This document shows positions 1 through 6,773 of a DNA stretch of 7,921 nt, piece after piece (within the stretch, counting starts at the first letter, position 1; each line of letters opens with the position of its first letter). Source of the DNA: JBDKGH01 sp039798265 (GTDB lineage: Bacteria; Bacteroidota; Bacteroidia; Flavobacteriales_D; Sanyastnellaceae); the NCBI GenBank assembly GCA_039798265.1, contig JBDKGH010000046.1:1-7921 (forward strand), written 5' to 3'. The position numbers and the translations under genes are program-made. The notes under the pieces are model-generated. The model was not told the origin of the DNA. It searched no databases and was given only the letters and a program-made list of their open reading frames with translations.

Positions 1-1178
1 CGAATCGCCTTTTCCAAAATCTCCAACGCCCTATCCATCTCTTCATCGGTGATGGTAAGGGGAGGGGCGATGCGGAAGGACCAAGGGCAACTTAAAAACC
101 AAAAGCTGATTAAGCCGTTTTCAAGGCAGTCGAAGACTACTTTTTGTACTTGCTCTTCACTGTCCATGTCAATGGCGAAAAAGAGTCCGCGCTGACGAAT
201 TTCTTTGATGCCCGGCAAGGTGCGCAAATGATCAGCAATGCGTTTTCCTTTGCGCTCGACATCGGTAACTATGTTTTTTTCTACCATAAAGTCGATGGTA
301 GCTGCCGCAGCGGCACACACCACCGGATGTCCTGCAAAGGTGCTAATATGTCCGAGCATAGGATCGTGTGTGAATTGCTGCATGCGTTCTTTAGAACTCA
401 CCATACAGCCAATAGGCATACCGCCGCCCAAGGCTTTGCCCAGGGTAAGGATATCAGGACTGATCCCAAATTGCTCGAAGGCAAAAAAAGTTCCCGCGCG
501 TCCCATCCCCGCTTGTATCTCATCGAAGATGAGCAATGCTCCCGTTTCGTTGCAGCGCGCTCGTAAAGCATGCATATATTCCACCGAAGGAATGCGAACT
601 CCCGCATCGCCTTGAATGGTTTCCATGATGATGCACGCCGTGGTATGGTCTATTTTGGATAAATCTTCGAGAACACCAAAACGGATAAAATGAACATCCG
701 GTAATAGCGGACGGAAAACAGCTTTCTTTTTTTCGTTGGCACTAACCGATAAGCTTCCATGCGTACTCCCATGATAAGCTCCTATACAACTCACGATCTT
801 CGACCGATGGGTAACACGCTTGGCCAGTTTTAAGGCAGCCTCGTTGGCTTCTGTGCCTGAGTTGACAAAGTAGCAGCAGTTCAGAGAGTCAGGAAGCAGT
901 TGTGCTAAAGACTTCGCGGCATGTAGCTGCGCGCTCTGCACAAATTCGCCATACACCATAACGTGTAGATGCTTATCAACTTGGTTTTTGATGGCTTCTT
1001 TTACTCGCTCATTACCGTGGCCAATATTGCTCACGCCAATACCCGATACAAAATCCATATAAGCCTTTCCGTTTTTATCATAGAGGAAAAGACCTTCGGC
1101 GCGTTCAATTTCCAAGGCAAATGGAAACATGGTAGTTTGCGCAAGATGTTGGTCGAGTAAAATAGAAGATTCAGACAT
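1..1178 (-). CDS. Class III PLP-dependent aminotransferase (acetylornithine/ornithine aminotransferase-like), 3' end outside window
   Basis: The frame is open from ATG at 1178 to base 1 with no stop, giving 392 complete codons; family members are about 390-400 residues, so only the last few residues should be missing. It is a fold-type I, PLP-dependent transaminase, expected in the cytoplasm. Visible motifs in order are NSGTEANE at residues 106-113 (phosphate-binding region), GAYHG at 133-137 (ring-stacking aromatic), ETIQGDAGV at 186-194, IFDEIQAGMGR at 218-228 with D220 facing the pyridine nitrogen, and TLGKALGGG at 245-253 with K248 as the Schiff-base lysine. The catalytic core is intact. 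The branch resembles Bacteroidota proteins annotated only as 'aspartate aminotransferase family' or acetylornithine aminotransferase. No arginine, proline or lysine pathway gene is in view, so the substrate cannot be fixed. The start lies 9 bases after the GH92 stop. There is no Shine-Dalgarno sequence, but a TAATTTTG box sits 4 bases before the ATG. Confidence 0.93.
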   Translation of the reverse strand, partial: MSESSILLDQHLAQTTMFPFALEIERAEGLFLYDKNGKAYMDFVSGIGVSNIGHGNERVKEAIKNQVDKHLHVMVYGEFVQSAQLHAAKSLAQLLPDSLNCCYFVNSGTEANEAALKLAKRVTHRSKIVSCIGAYHGSTHGSLSVSANEKKKAVFRPLLPDVHFIRFGVLEDLSKIDHTTACIIMETIQGDAGVRIPSVEYMHALRARCNETGALLIFDEIQAGMGRAGTFFAFEQFGISPDILTLGKALGGGMPIGCMVSSKERMQQFTHDPMLGHISTFAGHPVVCAAAAATIDFMVEKNIVTDVERKGKRIADHLRTLPGIKEIRQRGLFFAIDMDSEEQVQKVVFDCLENGLISFWFLSCPWSFRIAPPLTITDEEMDRALEILEKAI

Positions 1179-1182
1179 GGGG

Positions 1183-1190
1183 CAAAATTA
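1183..1190 (-). promoter_or_regulatory. Candidate -7 promoter box (TAATTTTG) for the aminotransferase gene
   Basis: On the minus strand TAATTTTG is a perfect match to the Bacteroidota -7 element TAnnTTTG. It is followed by CCCC and then the ATG at 1178. The first three bases of the box are the TAA stop codon of the GH92 gene. No convincing -33 TTG element is seen at the usual distance. If the box is active, transcription would start at or next to the ATG, giving a leaderless mRNA and letting the aminotransferase be expressed apart from GH92. It could be chance alone, but the same arrangement occurs before the other two minus-strand genes. Confidence 0.45.
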
Positions 1191-4004
1191 ATCTCTGATA
1201 TAGATTTCATCCATAAAAATCCACGGTTTTCCGCCGGCACCAAGATGCCAATCAGGAATACGATCGAAAGCAGGATGAGCAACTATTTTCAAATAACGAT
1301 ACGTCGGTTTTGCATTTCCCGTGGCCATACCGAATGAATAAATAGAAGCTCCTTCTTCTTTTTGGCGTTTGGTTTCTTTGGCCGATCCGAGTGACTGATA
1401 AGTGATACCATCGGCGCTGGCGTAGAAGTCTATTTGCGAAGGATACCAGATCCATGATTTAGTGTCTTGAAGGCAAGAAACGAAAACATCGTGCATGCGT
1501 TTTTTTTCACCAAAGTCAATGATCACCTCTACATCTTTTCCGGCAAACCCTTGCCAAGTACCCGTGCGAAAATCGCTGCCACCACGAATGCCATCGATGA
1601 GTGCATCAGCACCGCCGCCGGTGTATTGTGCATCAAATGAAGAAGAAGAAACAACCTTTACTTTATTGTCGCGAATGAAGTAAGAGGCCACTGCTGGTTT
1701 GCTTTCTTTTCCATTCATTACCGCAATGGCCGTAATGGTGCATGATCCGGTGATGTCAAAAGGAGCGGTATAATCAAAAGAGCTTTTCTTTTTTTCATAT
1801 TGAACCGTCACTTTCATTTTTGCCGTCGGTTCTGCATTGAATAAGGTGACCTTGGCCGTTTTTACAAAAGAACTCGGAGGACCTTGAATGATGGGAACCG
1901 GTGTGATAGCGGGAGCAGTCATTTGTGTAAACGGAATTTTTTCTCCCGAAGCACATTCGGCGATGGTCATGTAATGTTCTTTGTTGCCTGGGCAGATGGG
2001 ATATTTGCCAGAAGCAGCGGCCACGAGCCATGCTGACATTTGCCCACAATCTTCGTTACCACAAAGACCATCGTCTTTAGTACCGTATAAATCAGCAAAA
2101 ATTTGGGTCATCAATTGCGCCGATTTTTCGGGCGCAAAATGCTGGTATAAAAAGGACATTTGATGCGAAGGTTCATTGCCATGAGCATACTGTCCGATAA
2201 GGCCGGTAATGTCTGCTTGTTCACGACCGGTGGTTTGTGAGTTGGCTTGAAAAATGTGATCAACAAATTGCGCATAAGCTTCCGTTCCGCCCATGAGTCG
2301 AGCGAGTGAGCCCATATCATGCGGAACAAAGAGAGCGTATTGAAAAGCATTGGCCTCGGTGTAATTGAAGTTGACCTGATATGGATCGAATGGTTCCGGA
2401 AAACCGCCATTTCTGCGCGGGCGCATGAAGTGAGTAACAGGGTCAAACACATTTTTCCAACTTTGCGCGCGATCGTAATAAATGGCAGCGATATCGGGTT
2501 TATTGCAGAGCATGGCCATTTCAGCAATACACCAATCGTCGAAAGCAAATTCGAGTGTTTTTGACACACTTTCGCTGTGCGCATCGCCAGGGACATAGCC
2601 CCATTTTACATAATCTTTTTTCTCTTGTTGTGGACCATTGCTCGTGGCGATCATGGCTTCTAAAGCCAGTTCTTTTTGCTCGGTAATGATCCCTTTTCGG
2701 TAAGCATCGAGAATAACAGGTACACTGTGGTAGCCAATCATGCAATAGGTTTCGTTAGCGTGTAGTTCCCACACAGGCAACTCTTGGCGTTCTTTATACA
2801 TATCGAGAAAAGTGCGCACCCAGTCGCGTGCTACTTCAGGCTCGAGTTCTGACATCAGCGGATGATAAGCGCGGAACGTATCCCACAGTGAAAAGATGGT
2901 ATAGCGGTTATAGTCCACTTTTGCAATGCTGTTGTTCATGGTGCGGTAGCGTCCATCTACATCGCTCCACAAATTGGGCACCGTATAGCAGTGGTAAAGA
3001 GCAGTATAAAATTTGGTTTTGAATGGGTCATCACTTTCGAGAGGCGGGGCGATTTTGGCCAACTTATTTTCCCATTTTTTATCGGCATCAGCGCGGTATT
3101 GGTCAAAATCCCAATGCGGCGCTTCGGCATAAAGGTTTTTCATAGCACCATCTACATCAGTGCCGCTATATCCTACTTTGATGAGGAGGGTATGATCTTT
3201 TGGATCAGGAATAATCTGAGAGCTGAACACTTGCACTTGTTCCATATCAATGCGGCGAACGCCTGTGACAGGATCTTTTGTTTCGCTACTGAGCATCATT
3301 TGTTCGGGCTCGGTGAGCGGGCGGGAGAACACGGCATAGAAGTATGCGTGTTGGTTGGTAGCCCATGCGGAGGAAGTACGGAAACCATAAACGGCAGTAT
3401 CGCCGATCATTCGGATATCGTACATCCCGATTTTATCGCGGTGCATAAAATCGAAGAAAAAGCGACAGGTATCTCCTGGTTGAAAAGTATAGCGATGAAT
3501 GCCTACTCGTTCGGTCGCCGTAAGTTCTGCTTTGATGCCATAATCATCGAGCATGACTTGGTAGAAACCAGGCTCTGCAATTTCTGTATCGTGCGAAAAG
3601 TGGCTTTTGTAGGCATCATTCCAGCGGTCAGCTTTGCGCAACTTTCCGTTGGTAGGCATGAAGAGAAAATCGCCCAAGTCGCTAACGCCGGTACCTTGCA
3701 GATGGCTATGCGAAAAGCCGTAAATCATGGAGTCGGAGTAATGATAGCCGCTACAGCCGTCCCAACCTTCGAGGCGTGTATCAGGGCTAAGTTGCACCAG
3801 ACCGAAAGGAACAACTGCGCCTGGATACGTATGACCATGCCCGCCCGTTCCGATGAATGGATTGACGAAAAAGGTATTTCCCATTTGTCCGGGAGAGGCA
3901 GGCGTTACCAAAGGCGGTTCTGGTAGCGCAGCGGATTCCATCACGTCTTTATTGGGGCAAGCATAAAGAACAAAAAGGAGGGGTAAAAAAAGGTAGTATC
4001 GCAT
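1188..4004 (-). CDS. GH92 family alpha-mannosidase, lipoprotein with C-terminal chitobiase-like and F5/8 type C (discoidin) domains
   Basis: The product is 938 residues. It starts with a short lipoprotein signal (LYAC, lipidated Cys16), so it should be tethered to an envelope membrane, probably the outer one. The GH92 N-terminal beta-sandwich opens with NPFIGTGGHGHTYPGA (48-63) and continues through GWDGCSGYHYSD (80-91) and GFSHSHLQGTG (96-106). The alpha/alpha toroid carries NETYCMIGYHSVP (417-429), YTEANAFQY (548-556), GNEPSH (609-614) and GNEDCGQMSAW (649-659). GH92 enzymes are calcium-dependent, inverting exo-alpha-mannosidases acting on yeast mannan or N-glycans. From remembered family alignments, E550 is the likely acid and D652 the likely base; this assignment is inference. 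Residues about 705-778 resemble a chitobiase/hexosaminidase C-terminal repeat and about 790-937 an F5/8 type C sugar-binding domain. The exact linkage cleaved cannot be read from sequence. No SusC/SusD pair adjoins it, so it is not in a standard utilisation locus here. Confidence 0.95.
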   Translation of the reverse strand: MRYYLFLPLLFVLYACPNKDVMESAALPEPPLVTPASPGQMGNTFFVNPFIGTGGHGHTYPGAVVPFGLVQLSPDTRLEGWDGCSGYHYSDSMIYGFSHSHLQGTGVSDLGDFLFMPTNGKLRKADRWNDAYKSHFSHDTEIAEPGFYQVMLDDYGIKAELTATERVGIHRYTFQPGDTCRFFFDFMHRDKIGMYDIRMIGDTAVYGFRTSSAWATNQHAYFYAVFSRPLTEPEQMMLSSETKDPVTGVRRIDMEQVQVFSSQIIPDPKDHTLLIKVGYSGTDVDGAMKNLYAEAPHWDFDQYRADADKKWENKLAKIAPPLESDDPFKTKFYTALYHCYTVPNLWSDVDGRYRTMNNSIAKVDYNRYTIFSLWDTFRAYHPLMSELEPEVARDWVRTFLDMYKERQELPVWELHANETYCMIGYHSVPVILDAYRKGIITEQKELALEAMIATSNGPQQEKKDYVKWGYVPGDAHSESVSKTLEFAFDDWCIAEMAMLCNKPDIAAIYYDRAQSWKNVFDPVTHFMRPRRNGGFPEPFDPYQVNFNYTEANAFQYALFVPHDMGSLARLMGGTEAYAQFVDHIFQANSQTTGREQADITGLIGQYAHGNEPSHQMSFLYQHFAPEKSAQLMTQIFADLYGTKDDGLCGNEDCGQMSAWLVAAASGKYPICPGNKEHYMTIAECASGEKIPFTQMTAPAITPVPIIQGPPSSFVKTAKVTLFNAEPTAKMKVTVQYEKKKSSFDYTAPFDITGSCTITAIAVMNGKESKPAVASYFIRDNKVKVVSSSSFDAQYTGGGADALIDGIRGGSDFRTGTWQGFAGKDVEVIIDFGEKKRMHDVFVSCLQDTKSWIWYPSQIDFYASADGITYQSLGSAKETKRQKEEGASIYSFGMATGNAKPTYRYLKIVAHPAFDRIPDWHLGAGGKPWIFMDEIYIRD

Positions 4005-4009
4005 GGATA

Positions 4010-4017
4010 CAAATCTA
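4010..4017 (-). promoter_or_regulatory. Candidate -7 promoter box (TAGATTTG) for the GH92 gene
   Basis: TAGATTTG on the minus strand is a perfect TAnnTTTG match and is followed by five bases (TATCC) and the ATG at 4004. The 57 bases between the upstream gene's stop and this ATG hold no Shine-Dalgarno sequence and no hairpin that I can see. No clear -33 TTG element lies at the expected distance. The position predicts transcription starting at or beside the start codon. Confidence 0.5.
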
Positions 4018-4061
4018 ACGGAACTTTCGCTTTGCTAGTAACGGATAAAAACAAGACTTTT

Positions 4062-4475
4062 TTATTTGCACACGTTGCAGCTAGCCCGATCGTGATTCAT
4101 GCCGTAGTGCAGAACTTGAGGTTTCTGCGGCTTTATTTTTTCTTGATAAACCAAACGTTGCGCGGAAGTGAGAATCAATTCCAACTCGATCTCGCGCATG
4201 TTTTTGATGTCCTTTTTCTTCTGTTGTAGTACAGATACTTTGGTGCTCAACGTAGCGCCATCCTCGGCACTTTGTTGAAGATCTTTTATTTGCTTATCGA
4301 GTGCATCGATTTCTGTTTGCTTCTTCGCATACAAGCTATCTAAGCTCAAGTTTTGTTTTTGAGAAAGACCCAGCTCTGATTTTATTCGCGACAAAGTGCG
4401 TTGATCTTGCTCTGTGATTTGAGCAAATGTCAACGAGGGAAGGAATATTAAAAAGAGAAGAAGGACTTTTCTCAT
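4062..4475 (-). CDS. Small secreted coiled-coil protein, Spy/CpxP (LTxxQ)-like, with a C-terminal CxxCK
   Basis: The product is 137 residues. A signal peptide (hydrophobic residues 4-17, probable cleavage after TFA at 18) sends it to the periplasm or beyond. The rest is charged and predicted to be helical, with a likely coiled coil at about 45-100. Two LTxxQ-type motifs are visible: LSQKQ at 37-41 and LTSAQ at 102-106. Paired motifs of this kind mark the Spy/CpxP/CnrX superfamily of periplasmic helical proteins that act as chaperones or stress and metal sensors. The C-terminus is unusual: H123, H128, then C133-x-x-C136 and a final lysine, which could bind a metal, form a disulfide or, less likely, carry haem. 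The start at 4475 is supported by the signal peptide and a TATATTTG box 4 bases upstream. It is the first gene leftward, divergent from the B12 operon. Its function is unknown, and the family assignment rests on short motifs. Confidence 0.8.
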   Translation of the reverse strand: MRKVLLLFLIFLPSLTFAQITEQDQRTLSRIKSELGLSQKQNLSLDSLYAKKQTEIDALDKQIKDLQQSAEDGATLSTKVSVLQQKKKDIKNMREIELELILTSAQRLVYQEKIKPQKPQVLHYGMNHDRASCNVCK

Positions 4476-4479
4476 GATT

Positions 4480-4487
4480 CAAATATA
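4480..4487 (-). promoter_or_regulatory. Candidate -7 promoter box (TATATTTG) for the Spy/CpxP-like gene
   Basis: TATATTTG on the minus strand is a perfect TAnnTTTG match and is followed by AATC and the ATG at 4475. It is the only promoter-like element seen for the leftward genes within the divergent intergenic region. No clear -33 TTG is present at the usual spacing. As with its two neighbours, the implied transcript would begin at about the A of ATG, and there is no Shine-Dalgarno sequence. Confidence 0.5.
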
Positions 4488-4537
4488 CAGAGAACAGCCC
4501 ATTGGAGGGAGAATCCGCATTGTATTCAGAAAATTTG

Positions 4538-4545
4538 TACATTTG
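4538..4545 (+). promoter_or_regulatory. Candidate -7 promoter box (TACATTTG) for the cobalamin-riboswitch operon
   Basis: TACATTTG matches TAnnTTTG exactly. Counting the same 4-6 bases used by the minus-strand boxes puts the transcript start near 4550-4551, which is where the 5' strand of riboswitch helix P1 begins (CATTTGG, 4551-4557). That agreement is the main support. A TTG at 4520-4522 is 15 bases upstream, shorter than usual for a -33 element, so that half is doubtful. Confidence 0.5.
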
Positions 4546-4550
4546 CAAAG

Positions 4551-4757
4551 CATTTGGTTTTTCGAAGCCCATACTTCGAAAATGAAAAGGGAATGGTGAT
4601 AAGCACCAACTGTACCCGCAGCTGTGAGTTTCATCCAGCTTGTTGTCAACATCAAACGCCACTTTTTGTATGGAACAAAAGGGAAGGCCGACAGCAAGTG
4701 AAACGAGTCAGAAGACCTGCCAATGTTTTAACCCCCAAACCGTCCGGGAATAGACGG
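4551..4757 (+). promoter_or_regulatory. Cobalamin (vitamin B12) riboswitch
   Basis: The region carries the hallmarks of the cobalamin aptamer: AAAAGGGAA (4585-4593), ACTGTACCCGCAGCTGTGA (4609-4627), GCCACT (4658-4663) with GGGAAGGC (4681-4688), and the B12 box GAGTCAGAAGACCTGCC (4705-4721). Helices that can be drawn are P1 CATTTGG/CCAATG (4551-4557 with 4720-4725, one bulged T); a 9-bp hairpin TTTTCGAAG/CTTCGAAAA (4559-4567 with 4574-4582); TGGTG/CACCA (4594-4598 with 4604-4608); GTTTCA/TGAAAC (4628-4633 with 4699-4704); TTTTGT/ACAAAA (4664-4669 with 4675-4680); and a final hairpin CCGTC/GACGG (4740-4744 with 4753-4757). Its loop CGGG (4745-4748) is complementary to CCCG (4615-4618) in L5, the expected kissing loop. 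No T-rich terminator follows and the ribosome binding site comes directly after, so control is probably translational. Bound cobalamin should repress the receptor and the lipoprotein. Confidence 0.95.
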
Positions 4758-4759
4758 GT

Positions 4760-4764
4760 AAGGA
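4760..4764 (+). promoter_or_regulatory. btuB: Ribosome binding site of the btuB-like gene
   Basis: AAGGA lies only two bases before the ATG at 4767, closer than the usual 5-9 bases, and two bases after the last stem of the riboswitch (ends 4757). The site decides the start: ATG 4767 is followed directly by a signal peptide, while upstream starts would place coding sequence inside the aptamer. Its position suits masking when the kissing loop forms. The window's other genes have no such sequence. Confidence 0.6.
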
Positions 4765-4766
4765 AC

Positions 4767-6773
4767 ATGAAACAGTTTTTGCTCATCATATCATTATTGA
4801 TTGCTTCTGTGCTGCGCGCGGGAGACGAGGATTCTTTGCCTCCGCATGAATTGGCTACTGTTTCCATTATTGAACAGTACAAGGCGCGGATGAATACCAC
4901 GGGTTTTGTTGCGCGTGGTTTAGATAGCATTCAAGTGACGCGTTTTTTGAGTGCAGACATCGGTCGTTTGTTCGATCAGCTAGGGATGGTAAATGTGACT
5001 ACTTATGGCGCTCCAGGTGGTGCTGTATTAGCGAGAAGCAATGGACTTGCACCCGATCATACCGTTTTGTTTTGGCGCGGGCTGCCTTTGAATTCGCCTA
5101 CATTGGGGATGGCTGATTTATCATTGGTGCCGGTTTTCTTTTTTCCCACAACCAATTATAACGTAGGCGTTAGTCTTTCTACGAACACACGCTCTGCCTT
5201 GGCGGCCAATATTGGGTTGAGTGCCCCTTCATTGCGGCGTGATCGCGCTCAAGTGGAAGTTTTTCAAGAATACAGTTCCCTTAAAAATTCCTTTACCGGA
5301 GCAGGAGCCTATCAGACGTTTGGTAAATGGGTGGGGACGATCAAAGTCTTTTATTCTGATTTAAAAAACGAATACAAGTTTACGGACATCCAAGATTATA
5401 GGCCTGTTCAGGTAGTTCAAAAAAATCACCGTGGGCAGAATTGGGGAACATTTACCGAGTGGCGCAGAGAAGGTAAGCACAGCTGGAATTTAACTTTTTG
5501 GAATGTTGAGCGGGGCATGAAGCTTCCCAATCCGATTGGACTAACGGGATCGATGGATCAGTATCAAGATGACCGACAGATACGTTTTATTGCGGAGCAC
5601 AATACTTCGTTTTTCAAAGAGAGAAATCCAGCCTTTTCAAGCCCCGTTGTGCGCGTTTATCGATTGTTGCAAAGTGTATCTTATCTGCGCGATGAGCAAT
5701 GGTATCGTTCGGAAGGTGCGTCTGCGGTTAACTCGCATGTGCAGATTGATCAAGGTCAGATAGGCAATACACTATTCGTTACGAATTCTAAAAACAGCTT
5801 GTTGCAAACCTTAGCGTTAAATGCGAATACAACCCGCGCGGTGTACGATGGAACCCGAGAAGTAAACATGAACAGTGTTTATGGTAATGCCGGAACAAAT
5901 TGGCATACAGAAAAATTTCAAGGTTCCTTTTCTGTTGGTGGTGAAATACGTGAAGCTTGGGGAGCAGCGCATGCCTTGGCTTCTAGTATAGAATTCATTC
6001 CTGAAAGAGAGGGAAAGCACTATTCCATATTCGGTTTGTCGGTATCACAGCGAATGCGCCTGCCTGATATGAATGAGCTGTATTGGGAACCAGGAGGAAA
6101 TCCTGATTTGAAGCCAGAAGTCAACAATAATGTTCAACTGATTTTTACTTCCTCGGGTTTATTGAGTAAACATGGTGAGTATACCTACGATTTTAAATCG
6201 AATGCATCATATAGCGAAGTGAGCGATTGGATACAGTGGATACCCATGGGCAATTTATGGTCGCCGGTCAACTACAAAGACGTTCATGTGAAAAGTGCAG
6301 AAGTGGATTTAACACTCACTCACAAGCATTATACCTACAGCACTTCATTGACTAATCGTTACCAGCTGACGGATGCCAAGGGCAGCAACGGTGGCTGGAA
6401 TGAAGCGGAGATATTCGATATGGTGTATACACCTCGACATCGTTTTTATACGGAGCTCAATCAAGCTTGGAAGAAAATTAATTTCAGCGTGGCTTGGCGT
6501 TATGTGGGACAGCGTGAAACAGATGAGAGCAATAATGCGCATTTCGCTTTAGCTGCTTATCAGACGTGGGATGCCAGCGTTGCTTGGTTATTTCAGTGGA
6601 AAAATTCAGAAGCCTCGTTGCGATTGAGAGGTGATAATTTGATGAATGTGACCTATCAGTCGGTGAGAGGATATGCTCAGCCAGGACGGGTGATTTCACT
6701 TCAACTGCACTGGCGATGGCATCATGAAAAGAAACAAGAACAAGAAATAAAAATTTTAGATAATAAGAGATGA
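4767..6773 (+). CDS. btuB: BtuB-like TonB-dependent outer-membrane receptor for cobalamin
   Basis: From ATG 4767 the product is 668 residues, within the usual 600-700 for this family. A signal peptide (MKQFLLIISLLIASVLRA) precedes a short TonB-box-like stretch, ELATVSI (28-34). The plug covers about 45-155; its ARSNGLAPDHTVLFWRG (89-105) replaces the usual IRGG-containing stretch. A 22-stranded beta-barrel should fill the remainder, with the family motif RLPDMNELYWEPGGNPDLKPE-type sequence at about 431-451 and the terminal NLMNVTYQ...PGR (624-641). No N-terminal carboxypeptidase-like extension is present. The protein would import corrinoids across the outer membrane using TonB energy. The substrate is assigned from the riboswitch directly upstream and the BtuG-like gene downstream, not from binding residues. 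The barrel appears to end at W651, leaving a charged tail of 17 residues whose final codon overlaps the next start. A TTG-initiated longer frame (from 4554) would run through the riboswitch and is not credible. Confidence 0.92.
   Translation: MKQFLLIISLLIASVLRAGDEDSLPPHELATVSIIEQYKARMNTTGFVARGLDSIQVTRFLSADIGRLFDQLGMVNVTTYGAPGGAVLARSNGLAPDHTVLFWRGLPLNSPTLGMADLSLVPVFFFPTTNYNVGVSLSTNTRSALAANIGLSAPSLRRDRAQVEVFQEYSSLKNSFTGAGAYQTFGKWVGTIKVFYSDLKNEYKFTDIQDYRPVQVVQKNHRGQNWGTFTEWRREGKHSWNLTFWNVERGMKLPNPIGLTGSMDQYQDDRQIRFIAEHNTSFFKERNPAFSSPVVRVYRLLQSVSYLRDEQWYRSEGASAVNSHVQIDQGQIGNTLFVTNSKNSLLQTLALNANTTRAVYDGTREVNMNSVYGNAGTNWHTEKFQGSFSVGGEIREAWGAAHALASSIEFIPEREGKHYSIFGLSVSQRMRLPDMNELYWEPGGNPDLKPEVNNNVQLIFTSSGLLSKHGEYTYDFKSNASYSEVSDWIQWIPMGNLWSPVNYKDVHVKSAEVDLTLTHKHYTYSTSLTNRYQLTDAKGSNGGWNEAEIFDMVYTPRHRFYTELNQAWKKINFSVAWRYVGQRETDESNNAHFALAAYQTWDASVAWLFQWKNSEASLRLRGDNLMNVTYQSVRGYAQPGRVISLQLHWRWHHEKKQEQEIKILDNKR

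Noticed and set aside
2991..3926. A 311-codon plus-strand frame opposite the mannosidase gene
   Set aside because: It lies wholly antisense to a confidently recognised GH92 gene, shows no family motif, and is best explained as a shadow of that gene's codon pattern.
4005..4061. Possible terminator between the Spy/CpxP-like gene and the GH92 gene
   Set aside because: I found no hairpin in these 57 bases; the run of A/T near 4053-4061 lacks a stem before it.
4542..4549. Palindrome TTTGCAAA overlapping the candidate plus-strand promoter box, with nearby ATTTG repeats
   Set aside because: Too short to claim an operator; AT-rich words like this are common, and part of it is explained by the -7 box and the P1 helix.
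4554..4766. Open frame from a TTG at 4554 adding 71 residues to the start of the receptor
   Set aside because: The added stretch is the translated riboswitch, with no signal peptide at its start; ATG 4767 is directly followed by a good signal peptide and preceded by AAGGA.
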